Assembly: GCF_003287275.1 (NCBI RefSeq)
Contig: NZ_QEVW01000005.1
Span: forward strand, 310,001-374,000
From: Paenibacillus taichungensis
Lineage (GTDB): Bacteria > Bacillota > Bacilli > Paenibacillales > Paenibacillaceae
Length of the DNA stretch: 64,000 nucleotides
Direction of reading: 5' to 3'
Shown piece after piece: positions 9,007 through 17,704 of the stretch. The first letter of the stretch is position 1, and each line of letters opens with the position of its first letter. The notes beneath the pieces are model-generated. The model was not told where the DNA came from. It did not search any database and saw only the letters and a program-made list of their open reading frames with translations. Made by a program: the position numbers and the translations under genes.

Positions 9007-10701
9007 TTACAGCGCTTTATCGTCTACTGCATCCAACCATGCTTCGATATCGCCGATAACGGAGGATACGCAGCCGTCTTCAAACGGAGAATTCAAACCT
9101 GCCAGTTCTACCAATCCTGTGAAGGACAGGCTTCCTCCGGCTTTACACAAAGTCAAATAGTCAGCCCATGCGGACTTCATATCCTGGTTACTGCGTTTCC
9201 AGAACTGGAATGCACAGATTTGTGCCAGGGTGTAGTCGATGTAATAGAACGGCGACGAGAAGATATGACCCTGCTTGTGCCAGAATCCGCCTTGTTCCAA
9301 ATAAGCGTTATCCTTGTAATTGATGTGCGGCAGATAAGTCTTCTCAATATTGCGCCAAGCCTGCTTGCGCTCCGCTGGTGTTGCATCCGGATTTGCATAA
9401 ACGTAATGCTGGAATTCATCGACTGCCACGCCGTAAGGAATGAAGAGTAGTCCAGAAGACAGGTGATCAAACTTGTATTTATCCGTATCTTCCTTGAAGA
9501 ACAATTCCATCCACGGCCAAGTGAAGAATTCCATGCTCATGGAATGGATCTCTGCGGATTCATACGTTGGCCAGTTGTACTCAGGTACTTCGAAGTGACG
9601 GCTCTCATAGACCTGGAACGCGTGACCCGCTTCATGTGTCAATACGTCGATATCACCCGATGTACCGTTAAAGTTAGAGAAAATAAAAGGCACTTTGTAA
9701 TCGTTCAGGAAGGTACAATAGCCCCCACCCTGCTTGCCTTTTTTGCTCACCAGATCCATCAATTCATTGTCCGTCATCATCTGGAAAAACGTATCCGTCT
9801 CCGGTGATAATTCAGCGTACATTTTCTTACCATTGTCAATGATCCAGTCGGCATCTCCTTTAGGTGTCGGGTTACCCGTCTTAAAGCTGAAGCCTTGATC
9901 GTAAAAATAGAGGGTATCCACATCAATCCGGCTGCGTTGACGCTCTCTGAGCTTCGTCGCTACAGGCACGATATAATCACGAACTTGTGCTCTGAAATTG
10001 GACACCATCTCCGCGTTGTAATCCGTACGGTTCATACGGTCATAGCCGAGTTCCACATAAGATGGATATCCCAGCTTCTTCGCGATCTGTGTACGCACTT
10101 TCACCAATTCGTCGTAAATGCGATCGAATTCAGCCTCATGCTCAGCCATGAACGTATATCTTGCTTCCGATGCGCGTTCCCGCATGGAGCGATCCGTGGA
10201 CAACTCAAAAGGATGCAGCTGCGGCAATGTGCGCTCTTCACCTTCAAACGGAATTTTGGCCGAAGCAATCAGCTGGTTGTATTCCGTAGAGAGTTTGTTC
10301 TCTTTCTGAAGGTCCTCGATAATTTCCGGGCTGAACGTTTTCAGAGACTGATCCGCCAGCTGGAACAGCTGTGAACCCCATTTTTGTTCCAGTTCAGCAC
10401 GGAATTTGGAATTTACCAATGCCCGATAATAATCGGTGATGTATTCTTGAATGATCGGAGAGCTTTCATCCAGAAACTCATTCTCTTCTTTGTAAAATGT
10501 ATCATTGGTATCAATGGAATGACGGATGTAGACCAATTGTGCCTGAGTCTCAAAGTCACTGCGCAAAGCATTAATCTTGTCCATATATCCACTCTGCTCT
10601 TCAACCGTAGTCGCGGCTTCAAAACCACTCAGAAGCTCACGGAATGACGTTTTGATTTGTTCCAGATCGGGACGCGTATACGTATACTCACTAAATTTCA
10701 T
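9007..10701 (-). CDS. pepF: M3 family oligoendopeptidase
   Basis: A 564-residue cytoplasmic zinc metallopeptidase of the M3 family (oligoendopeptidase F/thimet group). The zinc-binding HExxH motif is in VLTHEAGHAFQVYESR, about 345 residues in, and the third ligand glutamate is expected in the YESAEIHSMSMEFF segment downstream. Length fits the M3 subgroup. The ATG follows an AAAGGGTG site. It would cut short peptides during protein or signal-peptide turnover. It stands alone between two unrelated genes. Confidence 0.93.
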   Translation of the reverse strand: MKFSEYTYTRPDLEQIKTSFRELLSGFEAATTVEEQSGYMDKINALRSDFETQAQLVYIRHSIDTNDTFYKEENEFLDESSPIIQEYITDYYRALVNSKFRAELEQKWGSQLFQLADQSLKTFSPEIIEDLQKENKLSTEYNQLIASAKIPFEGEERTLPQLHPFELSTDRSMRERASEARYTFMAEHEAEFDRIYDELVKVRTQIAKKLGYPSYVELGYDRMNRTDYNAEMVSNFRAQVRDYIVPVATKLRERQRSRIDVDTLYFYDQGFSFKTGNPTPKGDADWIIDNGKKMYAELSPETDTFFQMMTDNELMDLVSKKGKQGGGYCTFLNDYKVPFIFSNFNGTSGDIDVLTHEAGHAFQVYESRHFEVPEYNWPTYESAEIHSMSMEFFTWPWMELFFKEDTDKYKFDHLSSGLLFIPYGVAVDEFQHYVYANPDATPAERKQAWRNIEKTYLPHINYKDNAYLEQGGFWHKQGHIFSSPFYYIDYTLAQICAFQFWKRSNQDMKSAWADYLTLCKAGGSLSFTGLVELAGLNSPFEDGCVSSVIGDIEAWLDAVDDKAL

Positions 10702-10875
10702 TTATGTACACCCTTTCCTGTTAGGCATATTTCGGGATTCCCCGAGTTGAACTAAACCCTATTATACAAAAGAGCAGCCTAAAAATCCCAACTTTACGAA
10801 AAATATTTGTCCATCGGTCAAATGGAGCTACATCACTCGTTACATATGTTACGCATGAATGTTAAGTACAATACA

Positions 10876-10930
10876 AAAGTAAAAGATGCTGCATCAGCAG
10901 GAAATGGGTTTTCCTTCGAGCAGCATCTCA
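10876..10930 (-). terminator. Intrinsic terminator of the GH12 gene
   Basis: Minus-strand stem of AGATGCTGC (10928-10920) with GCAGCATCT (10892-10884), an inner GGAAA/TTTCC helix, and a following TTTTACTTTTG tract. It lies 35 bases past the glucanase stop. Confidence 0.75.
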
Positions 10931-10962
10931 TTAAATCAGGAAAAGGCGTGATAAACAGACCG

Positions 10963-11769
10963 TTACTGAACGTTCACGTACCAATTGGAGTAATTGATCT
11001 GGCCGCTGCCTTTCGTAATTTCGGTTCCATATTCAACACTGCTGACATACTTGCTGTTGGTAAAATAACTTTTGGAGATCAGATAATCGGTGAAGTTTTT
11101 GACGTTGATGCTAAAGTTGTTGGGGGATTTCGACTTTTTCAGGAACGAGTATACCCACCATTGATGCACTCCATTATCGGTAATCTCACCGCGATACAGA
11201 TCATAGGTTTGTCCACCAATGGACACATCCGAGAACACTTTGGAACCAATAGGTCCTACACCGGAAGTCCAATCGTTCCAGATCATAATCTCCTCGGTGG
11301 GTGTGCTTGACCAGGTCGCATTGCCGATGTCGTGCAGCCAGATATCATACGCATTGTTATACTCCCCAGTGGTGTTGGAAGCCTTAGAATAGCTTACGCC
11401 GGTATTAATACTTTTGTTCGCAGATAATCGCGTTGGCAGCCCACTGCCTGGTGTGTAGCCTTCTGTCCAGTGCCAGCCGCTGACAAGAGAAGGATAAGCT
11501 TTGACTCCACCCGCAGTCGTTGGCCAGTTCCAAACGTAACCCAGATCAGTATTGCTGTTCACATACACGGACTGGGACCAGCCACTGACACTTGAGCTTC
11601 CCCAGCTATTATTGAAAATATAATACTTGTTGTTGCTGAAATTAAGTTTGGCATACGCTGTGGAATCCGATGCTGCGCTTGCTGTAATTGGAACGGCCGC
11701 AATCAGTAAAGACATAACCAGCAGCATCCATGCTTTCTTGCCTGACCTTTTCTTCATCTTCAAACCCAT
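10963..11769 (-). CDS. Secreted GH12 family beta-glucanase
   Basis: A 268-residue exported glycoside hydrolase. The signal peptide has a KKRSGKK basic start, a hydrophobic stretch at about residues 14-28 and an ASA-A cleavage site near residue 33. The mature part is a single catalytic domain with no binding module. The GH12 catalytic pair is visible: Glu in EEIMIWNDW (nucleophile) and Glu in the C-terminal SVEYGTEI segment (acid/base). GH12 enzymes cut beta-1,4-glucan or xyloglucan by a retaining mechanism. The ATG has GGGAGG eight bases upstream. A perfect cre box lies in the promoter region, so carbon catabolite repression is expected. Codon use resembles the neighbours. Confidence 0.9.
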   Translation of the reverse strand: MGLKMKKRSGKKAWMLLVMSLLIAAVPITASAASDSTAYAKLNFSNNKYYIFNNSWGSSSVSGWSQSVYVNSNTDLGYVWNWPTTAGGVKAYPSLVSGWHWTEGYTPGSGLPTRLSANKSINTGVSYSKASNTTGEYNNAYDIWLHDIGNATWSSTPTEEIMIWNDWTSGVGPIGSKVFSDVSIGGQTYDLYRGEITDNGVHQWWVYSFLKKSKSPNNFSINVKNFTDYLISKSYFTNSKYVSSVEYGTEITKGSGQINYSNWYVNVQ

Positions 11770-11794
11770 AATTTTAGCCTCCCATAAATTTAAA

Positions 11795-11808
11795 TGTAAA
11801 CGCTTACA
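11795..11808. promoter_or_regulatory. Perfect cre box upstream of the GH12 gene
   Basis: TGTAAACGCTTACA is a fully palindromic match to the CcpA consensus TGWAANCGNTNWCA. On the minus strand a TTTACA-17-TTACAT promoter-like pair overlaps it, so bound CcpA would block transcription of the glucanase gene. Confidence 0.85.
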
Positions 11809-11892
11809 GTTTTAAGTGTAAAACATTTCCATTTGGAAGCATACCACTTAAATCCGACATGATTTCATGCTATATTTAGACTTTTGGGTATT

Positions 11893-11935
11893 ATATACAA
11901 ATAAGCCCGCCTCGCATCCATTGCGAAGCCAGCTT
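11893..11935 (-). terminator. Probable terminator of the small membrane peptide gene
   Basis: A 13-base stem with one mismatch (arms 11903-11915 and 11923-11935) is followed on the minus strand by ATTTGTATATA. The T-run is weak. It lies 36 bases after the stop of the 30-codon gene. Confidence 0.5.
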
Positions 11936-11971
11936 ATAGGCTTGTCTTTTCAAGTTTTTTTTCAATATACC

Positions 11972-12064
11972 CTAGTGTTGATCGTTGTCCATAATCTTGT
12001 AGAACCAGCCCATTCCGACCATTCCCACAACCATAATGATTGCCATAATAATGATATATGTCAT
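11972..12064 (-). CDS. Small single-pass membrane peptide (30 residues)
   Basis: The frame starts at ATG 12064 with an AGGGGGG site eight bases upstream and ends at TAG 11972-11974. The product has a continuous hydrophobic span from about residue 3 to 22, rich in Ile, Met, Val and Gly, followed by the polar tail WFYKIMDNDQH. This is the layout of a one-pass membrane microprotein. A hairpin that could terminate transcription follows. The strong ribosome binding site, the well-placed membrane span and the downstream hairpin together support translation. I do not recognise a family and assign no function. Confidence 0.6.
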   Translation of the reverse strand: MTYIIIMAIIMVVGMVGMGWFYKIMDNDQH

Positions 12065-12514
12065 GAATGTAACCCCCCTGCTCCGTATTTCTTCACACTA
12101 CTACCAGTTTACACGGTGAAACCCATTTTGAATTGACTGAACATTGACAAAAATACGAAATCTTCATTTTATCTCAACATATTATGTCCTTTTTCATTGT
12201 AATTTCAACCGGTATGTCATTCATTCGATTATTCCACATCTACCTTATCTGCATCCAAATGTTCAAAACACAGATTCACGGTTCAAACGTTCACCCTTAA
12301 GCACAATAAACAACTCGTCTGACTTGTTATCATTATCGAATCACTCCTTTATTGCTTCGCACCTCTTTTTTCATATTAATTCTATAGATATATCCTCTCA
12401 AAACATACATTCACCAGGCTCTAATAGTGAACAAAGTTTCATCCGCCATCCTTACGGTGTATACTATACTTCTATGAATTGGAATTGGATTATACGCAGA
12501 AAGGTTTGAACTGA
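12065..12514. other. Gene-poor AT-rich interval
   Basis: About 450 bases with no convincing gene. The right end must hold the promoter of the lipoprotein gene at 12515: a TATACT -10-like element lies near 12460 with only a poor -35. A minus-strand ATG near 12330 with an AAAGGAGTG site opens a frame of only 16 codons and is not annotated. Confidence 0.5.
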
Positions 12515-13255
12515 ATGTCGACTCGCACACCCTATTTTCGTCAGCTATTATTCGCTTCTCTACTAACTCTTATGCTGTTTATACTATCCGCTTGTGCTGA
12601 TGGTGAAGCTCATGTCACGGTTAATATGGACGGTTCATCCGATCTGGATCTGAATCTCAGCGTAACCGACTCAGCTTTGGGAATGATGGGACAAGAAAAT
12701 CTCATGACAATGCTCGCAAATACGTTGAAACAGAATAATTTCCAGGCCGAAGTTTCGGACCAGGGAGATCGGACACAGCTCAAAGCGACAACCCATTATG
12801 AGAAAAGTAATACCGTCTCTACCTTCAGCATGTCGGATCTGCCTGATGGAATCAAGGTGGAGCAATCCACTACACCCGGCTTTTTCACTTCCAAATTGCA
12901 TATTGCTGCTGAAGCTGACCTGTTGCAGACAATACCTGATGGAGAAGTCAAAGACCAAATCACCAAGGTCCCCGGATTCCTCAAAAACTTGCTGTTGAAA
13001 GATGTCAATTTTGATTTCAAGCTGACACTGCCAATTAAGGCCCAGGATTCCAATGCAGATCTGGTCGAAGATCATGGAAAGACCCTTATTTGGCACGTCT
13101 CCCCACTGAATACGAATAAGCTGGATTTGACCGTAAAGGTCCCGAATATTCGGAATATTATTATTACGGGGGGCATTGCCTTGGTGCTGATCATTGCATT
13201 ACTTATCTGGTTTATGGTCCGTCGTAGACGAACCAGACAGGCTCGAAAAGTATAA
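12515..13255 (+). CDS. DUF3153/LppM-like membrane-tethered lipoprotein
   Basis: A 246-residue protein with a lipoprotein signal (hydrophobic residues about 11-25, lipobox LSAC, Cys27). A beta-rich outer domain of about 190 residues starts ADGEAHVTVNMDGSSDLDLNL. A C-terminal membrane span (about residues 217-236) is followed by a basic RRRRTRQARK tail. It is thus anchored at both ends, facing the cell wall. The arrangement matches the DUF3153/LppM family of Gram-positive bacteria, whose role is poorly known. Single-gene unit. Confidence 0.75.
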   Translation: MSTRTPYFRQLLFASLLTLMLFILSACADGEAHVTVNMDGSSDLDLNLSVTDSALGMMGQENLMTMLANTLKQNNFQAEVSDQGDRTQLKATTHYEKSNTVSTFSMSDLPDGIKVEQSTTPGFFTSKLHIAAEADLLQTIPDGEVKDQITKVPGFLKNLLLKDVNFDFKLTLPIKAQDSNADLVEDHGKTLIWHVSPLNTNKLDLTVKVPNIRNIIITGGIALVLIIALLIWFMVRRRRTRQARKV

Positions 13256-13397
13256 CTAACCACAGTTCAGGAAACTTGGATGAGATCACCACTAATTCAT
13301 TTCCGACTTGCCAAACGGTGTTATGGATAGTAGAATACATCCGTACTGTGTGAACGGTTAACTTAACTATGGAAAAGCTAAAGAGGTGACAGGTTTC

Positions 13398-13610
13398 ATG
13401 AATATCCGGGAATGCCCATTGCCTGGTATCGGAGTGAAGTACCAGTTTGATACAAAAAGCGGTAATAAGTTGGTTATTATTGTCCATGAAGACGGACGCC
13501 GTGAATTGTTCTCGGTGGACCCCAATGACAACGAAGAACTTACCCTAATTGCAGAACTGGAAGATGACGAGTGTGTAACCCTTTCGGGGTTAATTGGAGG
13601 ATGGTCCTGA
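13398..13610 (+). pseudogene. Truncated KhtT-like antiporter regulator (N-terminal domain only)
   Basis: The 70-residue product starts MNIRECPLPGIGVKYQ and runs to ECVTLSGLIGGWS. It aligns by eye with the N-terminal domain of KhtT, the regulatory subunit of the KhtTU potassium/proton antiporter, including HEDGRRELF and the closing IGG. Complete KhtT has about 165 residues with a C-terminal TrkA_C nucleotide-binding domain, and is followed by the khtU antiporter gene. Here translation stops exactly at the domain boundary, no TrkA_C sequence follows in any frame, and a terminator comes directly after. ATG 13398 is preferred over GTG 13386 (AGAGGTG site nine bases away). It could be a decayed remnant or a working stand-alone domain. 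Confidence 0.7.
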
Positions 13611-13639
13611 TATTTGTCAGGGCAATACCAACGATATGC

Positions 13640-13678
13640 AAAATAACCTGCTCCCTTATTAGGGCAGGTTATTTTCTT
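13640..13678. terminator. Terminator between convergent KhtT-like and kinase genes
   Basis: AAATAACCTGC pairs with GCAGGTTATTT around a loop of about 11 bases, with A-rich and T-rich flanks on both sides. It can serve both the plus-strand fragment ending at 13610 and the minus-strand kinase ending at 13707. Confidence 0.75.
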
Positions 13679-13706
13679 ATCTCTGTATTCTTAGTGCTAC
13701 TGACCA

Positions 13707-16454
13707 TCAGCGCTCTTGCCGGGACCGAATATACGGAACCCATGTGTTTAGTACACGACTTATTTCCGTAGAGCTGAACGGTTTGCTGATAAAGTCCTGC
13801 ATGCCGCATTGTAAACACGCTTCCCGGTCGTTCGCTCCTGCAAATGCCGTGATGGCTGCAATGACGGGAGTTTCAGGATGGCTTTGTCTAATTCGACAGG
13901 TCGCTTCAATTCCATCCATAACAGGCATTTGGATGTCCATAAAAATAAGGTCATACGTTTCCCTTTCTAATGCTTTCACCGCTTCAGCACCGTTCTCCAC
14001 GATATCACATACACCGCCGAGCTTACGAAGCATTTCCTCCAGCAAATGACTGTTCAATGACTGATCCTCAGCTATAAGAATTTTGATCCCTGCTGCCAGA
14101 CTTGTTCGATTCAGCTTCAGGTCGTTATCAGCCACCTCTTCAATCCGATCCGTGTACTCGTCTTGCCAACGTTCAAGTAACAGGGTGAATTGGAAATTGG
14201 CTCCCTCACCTGTCTCACTTTGTACACCAATGGCGCCGCCCATGAGTTCCACAAGCTTTTTACTGATAGCCAATCCCAGACCTGTACCTCCATATTTCCG
14301 ATTAATAGCCGGATCGAGCTGCGAGAAGGACTGGAAAAGTTGATGCTGCTTATTGAACGGAATGCCAATCCCCGTATCTTTGACTGAAACTAACAAGATA
14401 AGGTGATTCTCATTGTAAAATTCCGCTGGCTTAACGTTCACATGAACCTGAATGCTTCCCTTCTCCGTGAATTTGACGGCATTGCCTACCAGATTTATTA
14501 GAATCTGACGAATTCGTGTTTCATCGCCTCGTACGCGTTCAGGAATCTGATCTGACATCTCACAGTATAGTTCAATATTCTTTTCGGAAGCTCTAAGCGC
14601 AAATAGTTCCATAACCCCGCCAAGAACGGCTTTGAGATCCACTGGCTGTCGTTCGAGATCCATTTTGCCTGCTTCAATCTTGCTGAAATCCAAGATTTCA
14701 TTCAGAATATGCAGCAGTGATTCACCACTGTCGATGATGATATCAGCGAAGCCGTTCTGCTCCTCATCCAGCTCTGTTTCTTTTAGAAGGTGAGCCATGC
14801 CCATAATTCCATTCAGAGGTGTACGAAGCTCATGACTCATAATTGCCAGGAACTCGGATTTGGCTCGATCCGCATGTTCTGCCACTTCTTTGGCACGAAT
14901 GATTTCCTTCACCGATGTCATATCGCGGAAAACCAGAACTGCCCCACGATTGTCCCCTTGCTCCATAATCGGTTTCAATTGGAATTCTGCCAAGAAGCTG
15001 GAGCCATCCTGCTTCCAAAATACAGACTCAGATCGCGGCAGACTTCGCCCTTCTCGTACAGCTTGAAGAATTGGAGTTCCATTGGACGGATAAGGGATAC
15101 CCTCGCTTTGCATTTGTAACATAATCTCTTCAAGTGGCTTGCCATTCATCTCAGACGGACAGAAATCCATCATCTCTGTTGCAATCGGGTTGGCAAATAT
15201 AAGGTTTCCATTCTGATCCAGGCCAATGACTCCCTCAGACATGGCATTAAGAATCAACGCCCTCTCATAACTGAGATTTTCAATTTCCTCTACATACCTT
15301 TTGGACTCCGTAATATCGCTGGTTATTCCATAGACGCCTACGACCCGATCCTCGAGCAAAATCGGAACATTAATCACACTCGTTTCAATACGCTGTCCGT
15401 CTTTGTGAATCAGCCCTACTTCATAGCTCTGTACGGTTCCTTTTGCGGTCTCTTCAAAGTGATGCCTTGCCTTATCCAGGTCCGCCGGGTCAATGAGATG
15501 ATCAAAAGATGAACTAAGAAGTTCCTCCTTGGTATGGCCTGTCAATTGCTCCTGACCCGCGTTGGCCTTCAGCAAGTTTCCGTCCAAATCCAATGAAGCA
15601 ACTCCAAGTGGATTACTGTCGAACAAAGATTGGTATTCTTGAAGACTTAACTGCTGCTGCTTGCTTGCTGTAATATCACGGGTCACCGCGATCATTTCCT
15701 GCAGATTCCCCTGTTTGTCATATAGATAATGAGTGATGGTATCTGCCCATACAACAGAACCATCTTTATGCAGGAGCCGATAGATCATTCGATCAGGAGC
15801 AAGGCCTTGAATTTGACCCGCTACGTAAGCTTCCACAAGAGGTACATCGCTGGGGTGGATGCAGAACAGGCCAGATTGACCAACCACTTCTTCTGGATCA
15901 TATCCCAACATGTTTTGGCTGGCTGGAGATACGTACTTGAACGTCCGTTCCGGATCAGCATGATGAATGGCAATCAGGTCAAGCGAGGATTCAACCAGCA
16001 ATCTTGAGATACGACTACTCTCTTCCAACTGCTTGCGCTGTATAATGAGTCGACTCTCCGCATCCTTTTGCTTCGAAATATCCGCTGCCTGCACAAGCAA
16101 ATAAAGCGGCTCGCCACTCGTTTCATCCCTGACGATGCAGGCTCTTACCGTCGCCCACAGAAGAGAATCATCCTTGCGCTTAAGCCGCAACTCTGTTTCA
16201 TACATCAGACTTGATCCATTGGTCATACCCCAGAAATGGGATCTAAACTCCTCCATCTCTATGTCTTCCTCATAGATCATATGTACAATCGGGGAGCCAA
16301 TCAATTCATCTTCACTGCACCCCAGCATTTCACAAAATGCCGGATTGAGCTGAAGCCAACGTCCGTTCACATGCGAAGCAACAGCAATGCCGATCGGTGC
16401 ATGTTTGTATAACTGCTCGAACAGAGAACGATTCTCTGCAATTGGATTCGACAC
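13707..16454 (-). CDS. Multi-PAS hybrid sensor histidine kinase with C-terminal receiver
   Basis: About 915 residues, no membrane segment, so a cytoplasmic sensor. Domains in order: four PAS/PAC repeats (starting near FEQLYKHAPIGIAVA, ISRLLVESSLDLIAI, FDSNPLGVASLDLD and LILNAMSEGVIGLDQ), HisKA with the phospho-acceptor His in AIMSHELRTPLNGIMG, an ATPase domain with NAVKFTEKG, KDTGIGIP and GGTGLGLAISK, and a receiver domain with Asp in LIFMDIQMPVMDG and Lys in DFISKPF. It has no separate output domain and presumably passes phosphate to a partner encoded elsewhere. The open frame runs back to 16523, but GTG at 16454 has AAAGGAGG seven bases upstream and is preferred. It diverges from tgl, which need not mean a functional link. 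Confidence 0.9.
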   Translation of the reverse strand: MSNPIAENRSLFEQLYKHAPIGIAVASHVNGRWLQLNPAFCEMLGCSEDELIGSPIVHMIYEEDIEMEEFRSHFWGMTNGSSLMYETELRLKRKDDSLLWATVRACIVRDETSGEPLYLLVQAADISKQKDAESRLIIQRKQLEESSRISRLLVESSLDLIAIHHADPERTFKYVSPASQNMLGYDPEEVVGQSGLFCIHPSDVPLVEAYVAGQIQGLAPDRMIYRLLHKDGSVVWADTITHYLYDKQGNLQEMIAVTRDITASKQQQLSLQEYQSLFDSNPLGVASLDLDGNLLKANAGQEQLTGHTKEELLSSSFDHLIDPADLDKARHHFEETAKGTVQSYEVGLIHKDGQRIETSVINVPILLEDRVVGVYGITSDITESKRYVEEIENLSYERALILNAMSEGVIGLDQNGNLIFANPIATEMMDFCPSEMNGKPLEEIMLQMQSEGIPYPSNGTPILQAVREGRSLPRSESVFWKQDGSSFLAEFQLKPIMEQGDNRGAVLVFRDMTSVKEIIRAKEVAEHADRAKSEFLAIMSHELRTPLNGIMGMAHLLKETELDEEQNGFADIIIDSGESLLHILNEILDFSKIEAGKMDLERQPVDLKAVLGGVMELFALRASEKNIELYCEMSDQIPERVRGDETRIRQILINLVGNAVKFTEKGSIQVHVNVKPAEFYNENHLILLVSVKDTGIGIPFNKQHQLFQSFSQLDPAINRKYGGTGLGLAISKKLVELMGGAIGVQSETGEGANFQFTLLLERWQDEYTDRIEEVADNDLKLNRTSLAAGIKILIAEDQSLNSHLLEEMLRKLGGVCDIVENGAEAVKALERETYDLIFMDIQMPVMDGIEATCRIRQSHPETPVIAAITAFAGANDREACLQCGMQDFISKPFSSTEISRVLNTWVPYIRSRQER

Positions 16455-16615
16455 CACATATCCTCCTTTATGGGGAATCTGAATATATTCCGTATGAACA
16501 GATCGACCTGAACATAACTTCATCTATAAGAGTAGTACCCCAAATGTCATGATTTATAAACGAGATCAACAAAATTCAAGCAATTATCGACATTCTTATC
16601 GTGTGTTCATGGTGT

Positions 16616-16624
16616 CATATACTA
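16616..16624 (+). promoter_or_regulatory. Possible sigma-K/E-type -10 element for tgl
   Basis: CATATACTA matches the CATANNNTA -10 consensus shared by the mother-cell sigma factors and lies 66 bases upstream of the tgl start. Mother-cell expression is expected for a spore-coat cross-linking enzyme. I could not identify a convincing -35. Confidence 0.4.
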
Positions 16625-16689
16625 CAGAATACGCGTGCATACCCGTTTGTACAAGGCTGAACATTCAAATGATACTGGAGGTAATGATT

Positions 16690-17517
16690 ATGATCACTGT
16701 TGCGAATCAACCGGTTGAGCTGGTGCGTTCGGATTGGTCTGCTTTTGCATGGCATTGGTTGCAACAACTACAGAATAGTACATCCGTATACACATATCAA
16801 TCCATGGATCATCTTCACTTTGAATGGACGTTGCGCGAGTCTCTGGTGGATGCAGCGGAAGCGCTCGATCGAAGCGGGGTCAGCTTTGCCTCATTCGAGA
16901 AATCGAGGTGTAACCCGGCATATTGGAATCGAAATGCTGAAGGTGGCTTTGAGCTAAGGTCTGAGGTAACGCCTGCTGAGGGAATCCGGGACATATGGAA
17001 GAATGGTCATCTGTATGCCTTTGAATGTGCAACAGCGACTGTAATTGTTCTATATGGCGGAGTATTAAACAGCATTCGGGAAGATGATTTCAATTCATTG
17101 TTTCGCGATCTGCTGCTCTATGATTGGCACTATGACAGCGATCTGCGATTAACAGAGAAGAACGGAAGCGATTCTGCGCTTCCTGGAGATGTATTGTACT
17201 TCAAAAATCCGGATGTTTCCCCTGAAACACCAGAATGGCAGGGAGAGAATACCATTATGCTGCGTGAAGACTTATATTATGGTCATGGAATCGGGATTGC
17301 AAGCGGGGAAGAAATCATCCGTTCATTGAATCAAAACCGCATTCCTGGAAGTACAGTATCAGCCTATTTAATGGATACGGTTATTTATCCTGACTTTCTA
17401 TATCTGTCCCGCTATGCCAAGAACAATAACGTGAATTCACAGACAGCCTCATCTACCCCGGTCTTGCCAGGACAGTTGTACGTACGCATTGGCGGCAGCC
17501 GTTACTTGCGAGTCTAA
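16690..17517 (+). CDS. tgl: Protein-glutamine gamma-glutamyltransferase (spore coat transglutaminase)
   Basis: A 275-residue enzyme matching Bacillus Tgl along its length. The catalytic cysteine is Cys113 in LYAFECATATV (Cys116 in B. subtilis Tgl). Other shared segments are ILYDWHY-like LLLYDWHYDSD, DVLYFKNPD and EDLYYGHGIGIA. Tgl forms epsilon-(gamma-glutamyl)lysine cross-links between spore coat proteins during late sporulation in the mother cell. The longest frame begins at 16549, but ATG 16690 has GGAGG eight bases upstream, gives the family's normal length and removes an implausible leader. The protein is about 30 residues longer than B. subtilis Tgl, the excess being at the C-terminus. 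It is monocistronic with a strong terminator. Confidence 0.93.
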   Translation: MITVANQPVELVRSDWSAFAWHWLQQLQNSTSVYTYQSMDHLHFEWTLRESLVDAAEALDRSGVSFASFEKSRCNPAYWNRNAEGGFELRSEVTPAEGIRDIWKNGHLYAFECATATVIVLYGGVLNSIREDDFNSLFRDLLLYDWHYDSDLRLTEKNGSDSALPGDVLYFKNPDVSPETPEWQGENTIMLREDLYYGHGIGIASGEEIIRSLNQNRIPGSTVSAYLMDTVIYPDFLYLSRYAKNNNVNSQTASSTPVLPGQLYVRIGGSRYLRV

Positions 17518-17576
17518 ACAGCTTGAGGCATGGTTGTTATTAGGAATGTAGAATAGCTTGACGATATTTTATGCTG

Positions 17577-17622
17577 AAAACCCCTTAGAGCAGCAGGTTA
17601 GCTGTTGCTCTAAGGGGTTTTT
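17577..17622. terminator. Strong bidirectional terminator between tgl and the IF-3 paralogue
   Basis: A 15-base stem (CCCCTTAGAGCAGCA at 17581-17595 with TGTTGCTCTAAGGGG at 17603-17617, 7-base loop) has TTTTTG on the plus side and AAAA before the left arm. It can end tgl on the plus strand and the minus-strand infC-like gene. Confidence 0.9.
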
Positions 17623-17704
17623 GAGATCAGTTGGGAGATCCGCGAAATACGACCGGATTGTCTCCCACAGCTCCTTTTTATTCAGCTGAATTCGTTCATT
17701 GTTA

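Noticed and set aside
12278..12345. Minus-strand ATG with an AAAGGAGTG site near 12330
   Set aside because: The frame ends after about 16 codons with no recognisable peptide; likely chance in AT-rich DNA.
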